Notes under the pieces: model-generated
Told to the model about the DNA's origin: nothing
Database searches by the model: none
Seen by the model: only the letters and a program-made list of their open reading frames with translations
Origin: Salvator merianae
Taxonomy: Eukaryota > Chordata > Lepidosauria > Squamata > Teiidae
Direction of reading: 5' to 3'
Assembly (NCBI GenBank): GCA_003586115.2
Contig: QVOM02000034.1
Location: 109,283,610 to 109,347,609 of the forward strand
DNA: 64,000 bases
Shown here: positions 1 to 10,189 of the stretch, one piece after another
How positions within the stretch are numbered: position 1 is the first letter of the stretch
How the letters are laid out: every line of letters starts with the position of its first letter
Made by a program: the position numbers and the translations under genes

Positions 1-2109
1 AGCTTACGCCAAGCAGGGACTACTTGTAAGCTGTCCAGCTGGTATGTGGACAGCATGCAGACTGTATACAACACCCGCCGCCATTTTGCTGGGTACTTGG
101 ATGCAGTACCAGAAGTGAGCCCCTGGCAAAACAGCCATGGCTGGCAACTTTGGAGGCCAGCAACTTTTGTTTGGGGCCTCCAATGTTGGGCCAAAATGGA
201 CTGCCCATAATGTGAATGGTCCCTGGTGTGATCCAATGGTAGACCAGCCCACTGTGGGCTGGACTGTCTGCTTCAAGTCAGCACTGTGCCATATGGAAGT
301 GCCCTGTATGTACAAAAAATGTTTCATATTGGTTCAGGAGCAACTGACAAAGACTCAGATATGCATCAACAAAATCTACCTATATGGAAAGATGCTTTGA
401 TATTCTCAAAATGAAACATAATTTATTGATATTGGAGAATTAATGTCATGGAGTCAGTACAAAGAAGGGTGATTTAGCAGCAGAAGAGCATAGCTGTATC
501 AGCTTCTTGGAGGTTTTGCAATATGCTGTGACTGAACAAAGAGAAGGAAGCTGTGATCTTTGCAGTTATTATATGTATATAACACGTTTTGCCCCAGAAC
601 CCAAAGCACTATAAAGCATACATGTAATTTCTAGAAGGTTTTCCATCCGATCACCAACCAGACTCAGACTTGTTTCAGCTTCAACAAGGCAATAGCTTAC
701 TATGCCTTCGAGGCATACTCTGGGACCATTTAAAAATGATAATTTTATAATTATTTCCAAAACACTAAAGGACATTTTTCAGTTGTGAAGTATAAGCATC
801 TGTTCTTCCAACAGCCTTCTGAGTTCTCCAAAGTTTATGAAACCATGTACTGCCAATCATTCTGGAATGACAGCAAGTTTTCAAATGTGCTTTTTCCAAA
901 CACAACTTAGTACAGAGCAATCCTTTTCCACCCAGTCTCCGGCGATGCATGACCAGCATAGCCAACAATGTTGAAGCAATAGCCCCCTAAATACAAACAT
1001 CCCTTTTATTGTTCTTAAATAGGCTTACTATTCACTGCTTAGGTGGTCAGTCTGTTCCAGCCTTTGACCTTTTACCACAGGCCTCTTCCATTCAGTTCCC
1101 ACAATTCCGCTGCATGCCTTTAAACTCTGTCACTGACTTCAGCGTTAAAGATTGCCAATACATGCTAGTAAGTCACAGGAATCTCAAATAAAGCGAGTTT
1201 ATAGATGAGCTGCAATGGGTTGGATGATAACATACAAAAGACCCATAACATACAAGGGATAAAGCAGCAGTTGAACTTGGGTCTTAAATCAAAACTTGCC
1301 AGATGGATCATACTGCGCAGCAGGGAGCATGAAGAGAAAATAAAAGGATGGCTAGGCTATTAAAAGGCAAAACAACAACAACAACAAAAAACCCCAGAGG
1401 TACTCCTCTCTTCTAGAAACTCTGAAATTGTTGCCTGATACGTAAAAAATGTGAGCATGGAAAATGACTCTTCTCATGTTTCTAGCTGTGCTCAGCATGA
1501 AGAATGGCATTCCGTAAGCAACAGAGTCCTGTGACCAGGACAGGATTTTGGAAGATCTGCAGCTGACCTTCAACTGGTTTGAGTCAAAAGAAAAGCTGGT
1601 CACAGCTCAGCTTTAAAAGGAAGTAGATTGGCCAAAGAATGTGTCTCAAAAATTGCTAAGACATGCACTGTTGGATGTTCTCTGGTGGTAACTTTTAATC
1701 AATACAGTACGTGCTGTATTGGGATTTTGGGTTTTTTTTTTGTTTTTTTGCTATGCTTGAATAGTTATTGTTATATCAACTGTTGTTATTCTTGTTAATA
1801 ATGACAGCAAAATAAAGTTAATGCTTTTTTGTTGCCAGGGAGGAAGAAAGATGATTGCACGGTTCAAGCATCTTTCTTCGTTCTTGGCAGCTTTTGGTAT
1901 TATAGCTTTACATTATGATTGTCAATTGTTGTCAGCCTAAGGCACCAAAATGTCTTGACCAGTCTTTGGTAGCTGTTTTTTAGGCTGCAGTGGCAACAAA
2001 GCCTAGGACACCACTGGGTATCTTGGAAATTAACATAATTGAAGAATGTTGCAATAATCTGTCTTATTGCAACTTTCTCGGACTCACACTAGGGGCACAA
2101 TGGTTCACC

Positions 2110-2115
<6 letters not shown>

Positions 2116-2150
<35 letters not shown>

Positions 2151-2164
2151 ATAGATAGATATAT
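2116..2164. repeat. (TA)n microsatellite followed by ATAG repeats
   Basis: An uninterrupted TA dinucleotide run of about 16 units (2116-2147) passes into short ATAG-type units. It lies about 550 bases upstream of the CpG island and is likely polymorphic in length. Confidence 0.9.
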
Positions 2165-2306
2165 GTATAAAACTCACAAACTGTACATTGCATTTATTTA
2201 CTGGCACAGTCCGAACCAAAATGGGGAAAAAAGTATTTGTGTTGATAACTTTCAGTTCAGTTTGTGTGCCAAAAAAGTTCTTATGGAATTTTTCTATGAC
2301 ACATTT

Positions 2307-2372
2307 TAAATAAATTGAGATATTTATTTAAATAAATAAATAAATATTTAAATAAATTTTAAATAAATTCTC
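2307..2372. repeat. AT-rich TAAA/TTTA repeat tract
   Basis: The stretch consists of interleaved TAAA and ATTT units and is partly self-complementary. It is ordinary low-complexity sequence, possibly the A-rich tail of a decayed retroelement. Confidence 0.8.
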
Positions 2373-2706
2373 AATTTGAGAATAACAAATTGAGCATTTT
2401 GCCTGTTATTTATAGTACCTTCCACGAGCTATCAAAATACCACTTTCACCTATAACATTTCTACAATTTTAAGCAAAATTCTACTAAGTATAGGAAATAA
2501 TCGAGGGTGTGTCTTGTTCGTTCAAGGGTGTACGGTTTTTTTCACTCCAAAGGGATAGTCCAGAACACGGCAAGCAGGGCAGGAGAACATTTACATTCAC
2601 ACACAGGGGACGACAACGAAAATACGAGAAATCCTCAGCAAAATCCAAAATTCCTTCAGGGATCTGCCCCCTCCTGTGTGTACCTGCTGCCTCATCCAGC
2701 ATAAGT

Positions 2707-2724
2707 CCCGCCCCACGTGGGCGG
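2707..2724. promoter_or_regulatory. E-box CACGTG flanked by GC boxes
   Basis: CACGTG at 2714-2719 is a canonical site for USF/MYC/MAX-type bHLH factors. It is bracketed by CCCGCCCC and GGGCGG, giving a nearly symmetric 17-base block just upstream of the inferred start region. Binding is inferred from motif knowledge only. Confidence 0.55.
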
Positions 2725-2779
2725 AACCGCTCAATGGCAGAGAGAGCGCTCTGAGAGAGCGGGTTGGTACAGCCGTGGC

Positions 2780-2792
2780 GGGGCGGGGCGGG
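2780..2792 (+). promoter_or_regulatory. tandem Sp1 GC boxes
   Basis: Two overlapping GGGGCGG motifs form a classic Sp1/KLF binding block. The position, about 30-80 bases upstream of the likely start of exon 1, is typical for TATA-less CpG-island promoters. Confidence 0.6.
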
Positions 2793-2799
2793 ATTTGGT

Positions 2800-3008
2800 A
2801 GAGCGACGGCAGCGTTAGCCCTGGACTCGACCGTAGTGTGTGTAGGGGGGAGTGCGCGAGCGAGAGGGTGCGATGTGGTGGCGGCTTCTGCTGCTGCCAC
2901 TCCTCCTCGCGCCCGACGACTCGGAGGAGCCGCCAGCAGCGTCCCTCCGCCGCCGCCTCTAGGGCCGCTGCCTGTTCTCCCCTTTCCCCGTTTCTCCGAG
3001 TCAGTCGG
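2800..3008 (+). other. ARHGAP29 exon 1, probable non-coding leader exon
   Basis: The 3' boundary is a strong donor, CGG|GTAAGC, with the intron starting at 3009. The 5' boundary is not visible and is set roughly, just downstream of the Sp1 boxes. The exon carries no frame continuous with the ARHGAP29 protein: the next exon has an in-frame stop (6589-6591) before its ATG, so exon 1 is leader. It contains a 29-codon upstream ORF (2873-2962). RNA 5' ends would be needed to fix the start. The donor choice is reasonable, but other GT sites exist in the island. Confidence 0.55.
2873..2962 (+). CDS. upstream ORF, 29 codons, in the ARHGAP29 leader
   Basis: ATG at 2873 with G at -3 opens a 29-codon frame ending in TAG at 2960-2962, wholly inside putative exon 1. 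The predicted peptide starts with two tryptophans and an arginine, followed by a run rich in leucine (about residues 5-12), then acidic residues and an arginine-rich end. The first half resembles a signal peptide, but this may be chance because CTG/CTC repeats encode leucine. If transcribed, it would be expected to reduce initiation at the main ATG. There is no evidence that the peptide is made. Confidence 0.35.
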   Translation: MWWRLLLLPLLLAPDDSEEPPAASLRRRL

Positions 3009-6000
3009 GTAAGCGCAGACGAGTTCGGCAGTCCGCGGGGGCGCGCATGGGCAGGCGGCGCGGCGGGCGGGTACTCCGTCGCGAGACCGTCGGTTGCCAG
3101 TGTGGGCTGCCTCCCTCCCCCGCCCCTCCGTGTTTTGCTTTCTCCTCGCGCGTGGAGCTGAGCTGATCCCACGGAAGGCGGCGGCAGGGACGCTGGGGCC
3201 AGGGATACGTCCTGAGGGCGGAGGGAAGAGCCACCTCGCCGGTTCCCCTTCGCCGCGACTCTTGACTGAGTGACAGTTCCTCTGGAAGACGTCGCTGCCT
3301 GCCGGGAGTTTGGGGCGCCCTCTTGACAGGCGCCGCCGCCGCCCTCGCCCTGAGTCCCACGTGGGCTTTGGAGTCCGAGGCGGTAAACACCAGCCCCGCC
3401 GCCCCGCGCCGTTTTCCTGTCCCCTCAGCGTATTTTCACTAGTCTGGCTGGTGGCAGAATAGAGGAGGCTTGGGGGGGGGGCGTTAGAGAGAGTCATATA
3501 AACAGCACATCCTCCCCCCGCTTTACACCCTACATTTTCCTCAGTGTCTCCCTCAAGTTGCTTTTTTTGGTCGCTTCTTCGCTCTCCTCCCCCCCTTCCC
3601 CTTTTTCTGCCTCTGTGTTTGTAGCAGCCTGAGCGTCTCCTTTCGATTGTATTTAAATCCCGGCCGGGCATGAACAGCCGCGGGAGGAGGAGGAGGACGT
3701 GCAGTTTGGCAGCTGTCTGCGCTTGCAAGGCATGGCCGGGGAAGGGGGCCCTGAACTTGGAGGGGAGCAAACGCGCTTGCGAGTCATGCGAAATATTCCT
3801 TTGGACGGGGGGCGCTCGGGCACTGCCTTGCCTCACGTTAAGAGCGTTCCCCACAGCTTCTGCTTTATGCATATGTTTTTATCGACCGTTTCTGTGCTTG
3901 TTTTTTCGCGCTACTGCTCTCCCTCTCCCCATTTGATACAGGGAGTTAACAAAAACAAGTCAGGTCCGTATGGGAATAGCTCGTTTCCTTCAAAACCCGG
4001 CCCCAAGTTCTACTTTTCCATGTGATTTGTGCATGCATTTAGTTTAAGCTAAATGTGCTGATGCCAGACGGTCTCACTTTTGGGTGAACATGTGAAAGAT
4101 CAAACTACAGGACTGCTAATTAGGGAGCTCATGTCTCCTGGCAAAGAGGGAAAGTACAAAGTCGTTTGTGGATTTTTTTTTCAATACAGCACACTAATGC
4201 GATTCATATTGCATAGAGTAGATGGGGTTATTCTGTTGTATGAAGGAAGAGTTTTATGGCTTACAAAGATTTAAAATTAAAGCTAGACCAGCTGAAGTCT
4301 GCTTTGCAAGCCTGGTGTCTTCTAAATGGAAGTTATAGTCAAGCTACTAGGTTTGTGCAGACTACAGTGTGCTCACACACAGTTTAAAAAAAAAAAAAAA
4401 GCACCTCTGAGGTGGTTTGGAGATGGTTTGCAGATAGAGTCATTCACACGCCACTCTGCTCCTCCCGTCTGTCATAAGCATTTTGGAAAAGGTGGTTTAG
4501 TGATGGGGTGAGAACATGAGAGCCACACACTACTGTCTCTGAGGCACTTTTGACCTTGTTTGGCTATGTGTGAATGCAGCCTAAGTAAGGGAAAGACAGT
4601 GTGAACAGTCTTAAAAGTGGATTAAGAAACTGATGAGAAGGAAGGCTTTCAGTGATCACTTGGCCTGGATGCTGTATGTTACCATAAGCATCAATATTTC
4701 TTGAAACAAGCAGCTATATAAGCCTTTGATTGGATGCATCAGGACTCTTATGTTATTGATGCAATCATCTACTGAAACTTTGGCAAAACAAAAGTAATGC
4801 TAAGGCTTAAGAAGACTTTTTATAATGTGGCATAGTTTTCACAGCTTTTTGCATTTTAAAATTAAATAAAATGTTATTTTTAAAAAACTGTGAGTGAATG
4901 TAAGTTCCAGTTAACAAGCACAGGGAGAAACATTTTGAACATTTTATGGTGATTCTAAACAACATCAGGAATCAGCATGAAAAACCATAAGCATTATCTG
5001 TGGTTGGCAAGTTCTGCTTTCTCACAAGCAGTCATTATGGTTTTAAAAAAGGAAATAGTTAAGTGGAAGCATGAAATTGCAAAACAGCTTTGTAACTTTG
5101 AAAATGCATTACAGCTTGGGCAAGCTGCATAAAGTTTAAAAAGAATTTTACCTGGTTTAATCTTAATTGGTGTGTATCAAACAAGGTTATGATGTTAATG
5201 TGATTAGTTTTCATACCTGCGTACATTTCTTACTGTGCAGGATTATGCATAGTGCTTTTAAACAAACACCTTCACTTAAAAATGTTTAGTTAAAACTTTC
5301 CACTATCTAGAACATTTGTGAATATTTTGGAAGAATGTGTTCAATGATTTGAAATTCAGATTTTATCCAAATTACTTGTTTAGAACTTTTTAAAGAACAC
5401 TTACAAGAGATTCATGCAAATAAAAATTAAACTTTTGCTTTTACAGTTATGGGATATGTGCAAATAACTTCATGATGCTTTGAGCTAATTTGATGGCACA
5501 TATTTCATTGCCTCTTTCAAGGGAAAATAAGATGCATAATTTGTTTCACATTTCACAAAAGGAGTAAAATAATACTTTATTATAAATATTGCAACAATAT
5601 ACCTTTAGGGATTTCTAGGGGTAAATTTGATTGTGACAGAAGAGCTAGTTCTTCAAAAGTTGTGAATGAAATATTTCTTTTAAATTAAAGATCTGCAAGT
5701 TTCTTGACTCGAATAAAGATTTTAGATTATCATAACAGCTTTGTGTTATTGAGTGAGTTACAGTCATATGGTTTGTGTGCACATATGTTAAATCTAAAAA
5801 TATATTGTACTTTGAATATACCATGGATACTTGAGTCCTGGCAAGTTATTTTTTGCTGCATTGCTTATTTATAGTATATGCAAAGAGACAGAAATAGGGG
5901 TTATGTGTTAGTATTAGCCAGTGCATAATGTTGGTCTTCCTCTTAAAAATGTAACCTGTAAAATAAGCTTTAGAATTATCATTCAGTGAATTCTACTTTG

Positions 6001-6560
6001 ATATTACAGGCTGCGAGTGCAGTCCTAATCAATAAGCTATACCAGTTTCAGGTATTTAGAATGGTTTGATAAGGGTGAAGGTCTTCATCATGGTGAGGAA
6101 TGATTCTGAATAACTTGCTATTCATTTTTTATCTTGGTTAAGTTCCTAGAGAATGCCTGTAGAAAAAAGGGGCGTTAGAGAGCGTAGATCCTGAAAATGT
6201 CATAGAAAAAAAAGAAGAAATATGCAGTTGCTCCAAATGCTTGCTGAGGTCATAAGAATTATTGCCAGATAGATATAACTGGCTTCCAGATGTCTCAAAC
6301 TCTCTAAAAAGCACCAAAATCAATAGAACTTGCAAAGTAAGCAATGCCAGAAGTGCCAGAACCTTGAACTGACCAAAGTTAGCAATTTGAAATGCCACAC
6401 ACGTGGAAAAAATAGGAAGGCGGCATTCTCTGGTGCTATACAAATCTGCAAGCACAGCAACACAAAACTTGCTGATCTTAAAACTGTGAATAGTGATGCT
6501 TGACTGTATTCCTATCTTCTTTTCAGTTATTCATATTGGTTTCTGTTTTCTTTTCCTCAG
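3009..6560 (+). other. ARHGAP29 intron 1
   Basis: The first 400 bases are still CpG island. From about 3600 onwards the sequence is AT-rich and mostly unrecognised, apart from a MITE at about 4363-4585. The acceptor is a pyrimidine tract ending TTTTCCTCAG at 6560. A reverse-strand open frame at 6138-6455 looks like no known protein and I do not regard it as a gene. Confidence 0.6.
4363..4585. mobile_element. non-autonomous DNA transposon (MITE), family A copy 1
   Basis: The ends are imperfect inverted repeats: GCTCACACACAG on the left and, reverse-complemented, ATTCACACATAG on the right, followed inward by matching GCACCTCTGAG/GTGCCTCAGAG. The element is about 220 bases with no coding capacity. 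A diverged second copy lies at about 18436-18639 and shares the CTCTGAGGTGGTT and ACTACTGTCT blocks. A 15-A run sits inside the left arm (4386-4400). The superfamily is not certain; hAT-like is a guess. Confidence 0.6.
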
Positions 6561-6904
6561 GACCTATTTTTCCTTGGCTTATGGACTATAAGTGACACTG
6601 AATGTTGACTCTGGAAATTTCATAAGCTCTGCAGTGGCTGGGATGTTGCGTCAGAACGGTGGTGGCAACAAGCGTGGTTTAGGATTAACCAAACTGTCTA
6701 CTTCCAATTTCTTCACCATCTCCAATTCAGGCAACTGGGGGATGGGACGCACCACTAAAAGCAGTTCTCTGAGCAGTATTAGCTCCAACTCTGACTGTTG
6801 TGACGGCACAGTAGTGGACCCAGAGTACATCATGCAGCTGGTGAATGATGTGAGAAAATTTGCAGATGTTCTACTTTATTTGAAAGAAGCCATTCTTTCA
6901 GAAG
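6561..6904 (+). CDS. ARHGAP29 exon 2 (first coding exon; CDS starts 6643)
   Basis: The acceptor TTTTCCTCAG ends at 6560 and the donor AG|GTGTGT begins at 6905, leaving phase 1. Coding starts at ATG 6643 (87 codons plus one base). An in-frame TAA at 6589-6591 excludes an earlier start; a GTG-initiated frame from 6592 is not plausible. Residues 1-52 are rich in Ser, Gly, Asn and Thr and look disordered. Residues from about 60 match the conserved start of ARHGAP29, with a D-P-[ED]-Y-I motif followed by LVNDVRKF and LLYLKEAI. Compared with the human protein as I remember it, the N-terminal tail is about 18 residues longer and unrelated in sequence. Two minute upstream ORFs (6581-6595 and 6602-6625) precede the ATG. 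Confidence 0.92.
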
Positions 6905-7499
6905 GTGTGTCTACTACTTCTTGATAACCCTTTTAGTATGAAATGTAAACTTGCAGCTGATTTCCTGCTTTGTAGCTATGAGACAGGCATTACTTAGGAA
7001 CATTGGCAAACTTCTCGAAGGTATATTTTGCCACTTAGAGGAAGTGGGTTTCTGTTTGGTAACTTCCTCTGTGAAGAATGTACAGACTGTTTTGGAAGCA
7101 GTTGCGTCATATGAAGAACTACTGCTTTAAGTAAAACTTGCTTTTAAAAAGATCTGAATTGCTGTGAATTCTAGGGATGGAAAAGAGCAAATTTATTTAA
7201 TTAGACTTGCAGCCATCATTTTTCTTAATAGACCTTGTTCTTTTTGAGATGCAAATAGTCAGTTGTAAAGTGTCAGATAAATATTTGATGATGGATCTTC
7301 TGCCTTTCAGTTTGGTAGAGCAAACAGAATTGAATTAAAAGGCCTAACAGTCTCTCTACTTTGTTAGGAGATGAAACATTTAGCACCAATATATTAGTAG
7401 TATATTGCATCTTTACCACAAATGTGAGGCATCTAGCCATCTACATAACCATATGTAGGCCAGCTTGTCAGATCTGATAGACTAAGCACCTTTTTCTGT

Positions 7500-9245
7500 T
7501 GGAATTGGAATTAAGATAGCCTGCGTCACTCCAAATTTTAAAAAGTCTCAGGAGGATCCCTAGGAAATCATAGACCGCTCTGCTTCTGTCCCACGGTATA
7601 TCGAAACTATATTAAACATAAAAGCACAAAACATTTAGAAGCACAGGACTTACTAGCCAAATGTTTTCTGGAAAGGAGAGTGTAGCTAATCTTTTAGATA
7701 TTTTTTTGAGAGCACTAATAAAGTAAGTAAAGGTGATCAGATAGATATTGTCTACCTGGAGTTCTGAAAGTTTTTAATAAAGTTCTTTTGATAAAGGACA
7801 GACCATCTTATGGATAACCAGCTGGTTAACATAAAGTAGAGAGTAGGAATAAATTGACCTTTTTCACAATGCGGAGCTGGAACAAATGGAGTTTCCCAAT
7901 CTTCTGAACTGGAACCACTGCTTTTTAGCATGCATAGAATCTAGAGTTGAGAGTTGGGAGTCAAATGATCAGGTTTGCTGATGACACCAAATTGTGCAGA
8001 ATGGTAAAAAACAGAAAGGGACTGTGAAGATCTTCCAAAGGATCTCTACATACTGAGGAAATGGCATAAGAATTGTAGATGCTATTCAGTGTGAACAAGT
8101 ATAAAGTGATGCTTAGACGCAAAGAATCTGAACATAGACCAGGGATGTGCAGAACTGCAGTTTGTTGAAGCACAAACTGCAGCAGAGGCCCAGGACCGTC
8201 AGGTGCTTTACCTTATAGTCCTGGCTTTTTTCAGCACTTTTACTTGACTCCTAAGGAGGGAATTTACCTGCTTTCCAACCATCCTCTGTGGTTGGGGCTG
8301 TGGTGCACATTGGTGCGCGTACGCAGAAGGGTGCTGAAGAGAGCTGGGGTTGTGAGATAAAGCACCTGACAGGCCTTGGCTTTGACAAACTGCAATTTGG
8401 GGCATCCCTACTAGAGACTAATAGATCTGAGCTGACTGTGACTGACTAGGAAAGAGAGCCTGGTGTAATAATAAGATGGTTGAGTGGATGTATTGACCCA
8501 ATAGCCTGTTAGGGCTAATAAATAGAATGCCAATATTACACTGCCCCTGGACAGAGACATCACCTGGCAGAGCATCGCCTGCCATATCGTGTGCAGTTTT
8601 GGTCACTGCTTCTCAAAAAAGATACAGTGAAATTGAAAAGAGTCTAAAGGAGGGCAAGTAAAGTGGTGAAGAGTCTAGAAGTACTATTTTTTATTTGGAA
8701 GCATGAAATGGTTGGGGCTTCTTAGTCTATAAAGGAGGCAAGTGAGAGGGGATATGATGGAGGTGTATACAATTATGTATGGAGTGGACACCGTGGATAA
8801 GCAGAAGTTTTTCTTTCCTTCCCAGAACATTAGAACTTGTGAGTGACCTAGTGAAACTGAACAGAACTGAGGGTGGCTTACAAGAGTCAGGACAGAAAAA
8901 CAGAAATCTTTTTTCATACAGCACACAGTCAGACTAATTCACCACCACAAGAAGTGATGCTGGCCACCAGCTTGGTTGGATTCAAAAAGAGGTTTGGAGA
9001 AGCCATAGAAGGCAGGACCATCTTGTTTCTAATACCTCTGGTGGCTGTGTGTCTTCAGAAGGCATACATCACACAGATAGCCCCCTGCTTGTGGGTTTCT
9101 GTGTGACTCTGTGGGAACAGCCTGCTGAACTAAGTCCAGATATGTTAAAAGTTCTCCTGTAAAAAGAGAGAAGTTGGATGATTAGGTAAGGGCAGGCTTC
9201 TGTAAAAAGAGGGAGAAAACGAAGAATATTGTTGAAATGTGGTAT
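7500..9245 (+). mobile_element. CR1 LINE remnant, interrupted by a hAT-type MITE
   Basis: Decayed fragments of the CR1 reverse transcriptase are readable on the + strand. Around 7970 a frame gives an F-A-D-D-T-K-L-type motif, and further downstream comes the region corresponding to VQFG followed by the K/R-rich thumb (about 8590-8700). The 3' part at 8960-9020 matches the CR1/L2 motif of Gly-Phe-Lys-Lys-Arg-Phe type. The ORF is broken by many stops and frameshifts. The MITE at 8140-8409 splits it. Confidence 0.65.
8140..8409. mobile_element. hAT-like MITE inside CR1
   Basis: The left end CAGGGATGTGCAGAA mirrors the right end, where GGGGCATCCCTA reads TAGGGATGCCCC in reverse. Inside, the arms continue as inverted repeats (CAAACTGCAG near the left, CAAACTGCAATTTG near the right; CAGGTGCTTT/AAGCACCTG). 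Flanking octamers ACATAGAC and CTAGAGAC match at 5 of 8 positions, which fits a decayed 8-bp hAT target duplication. There is no coding capacity. Confidence 0.65.
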
Positions 9246-10189
9246 CAACAATATTCAAAGTAGAAATGTTATTTCTTTATTGCATCTCTGCAAAGTAGGA
9301 AATTAATACCTCAGACAAGTAATACTTCAGTCTCAGCACTTAATGGAATATTTTCTTTATAGCAAGTAAATGAGAAGCATGGGCCAATTAAGTTGGCATG
9401 AATTCCGTTCTGGAAAGTTCTCCTTTCTATATTTATGCAGTAGGTTCAAAGAAAACATTGTACTAGATAGGCTGTGCCTTTACAGAAAAAAAAAATCTGA
9501 AAAGATCTGCCAAATGCTAAGTAAGATTGCTTCTTAGCAGTTACGGTAAATTTTTCTTTCTTATCATGGTATCCGGAACCAACCTCAAATGTATTCATAA
9601 ACTCTTAAACTCAAATTCTTTTGGGGTTTTTTTTAGCAAGGCGTATTACAGTTTTTGCCTGTTGGAATGAATGAGATTAATTTATATAGGCATTTGTGAA
9701 ATTAGAATATTTTGCAAAATAACAAAATGCTCTCATCTCTAAGAATTTCTATAATAGTGATATGCTGCGTATGTTAAAATTCCTTTAACAGGCTTTTCTG
9801 CTAGAAATACTAGAACAAATTCTGCAGTTTGAATGTGTTCATATGAACATTTAAAGAAGAACAGGGCTCAGTGTGAATATGCACATTGATATCATGTAAG
9901 TTTCTGTGCCTTAGGGATAAAAAAAGGTATCAAAAGAAATTATCTATAGTATCCATACTTCTGGTATTAATATTAGAATCTGAGCTATGCATAGAAAAGA
10001 GTTACAGCCTCCTAACAAATCTGAGCCAGAAAACACAGCTATGTAGGTTTTTTTTTCTGTGTTGTGAGGTGCTATCCAATATGCCTCCAGTGACTGCAAT
10101 TCCAGTAAATGTATGTGCTGAAATAAATAGAATTTCTTTTTCGATTTCACAATGGAAGGTTACGCACAGCATGGCATGTGAAGCAGACT

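Larger units (their letters stand above)
1..2680. other. 5' flanking region of ARHGAP29, no gene recognised
   Basis: No open frame here has protein-like composition, and I see no exon with conserved coding plus splice sites. The first 340 bases are richer in GC and contain two short hairpins (150-158 with 175-183; 244-252 with 254-262), which suggests an old repeat I cannot name. AT-rich simple repeats occupy 2116-2147 and 2307-2370. The rest looks like unique intergenic DNA. Confidence 0.6.
2695..3430 (+). promoter_or_regulatory. CpG-island promoter of ARHGAP29
   Basis: GC content and CpG density rise abruptly here against an AT-rich background. GC boxes sit at 2707-2714 and 2719-2724 on either side of an E-box CACGTG (2714-2719), and a double Sp1-type GGGGCGGGGCGGG is at 2780-2792. 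There is no TATA box, which fits a housekeeping-style dispersed start. A good splice donor (GTAAGC) follows at 3009. Transcription start is inferred to fall near 2795-2860. The island is open in several frames on both strands only because stop codons are rare in GC-rich DNA. Confidence 0.8.

Noticed and set aside
244..262. 9-bp hairpin CCAGCCCAC/GTGGGCTGG near the window start
   Set aside because: Short, GC-rich, and no other regulatory context; likely part of an unnamed repeat.
2597..3172. 191-codon minus-strand open frame in the same island
   Set aside because: Same GC-rich artefact; it overlaps other open frames on both strands.
2484..3872. 462-codon open frame on the minus strand over the CpG island
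   Set aside because: Stop codons are rare in GC-rich DNA. The composition is Arg/Pro/Ala-rich with no domain, and the region is explained by the ARHGAP29 promoter and exon 1.
6138..6455. 105-codon minus-strand frame in intron 1
   Set aside because: No recognised family, no splice or promoter context, hydrophobic by chance from A/T-rich codons.
6592..6642. GTG-initiated extension upstream of ARHGAP29 ATG 6643
   Set aside because: Vertebrate initiation at GTG is unlikely, an in-frame TAA sits at 6589-6591, and ATG 6643 gives a reasonable N-terminus.
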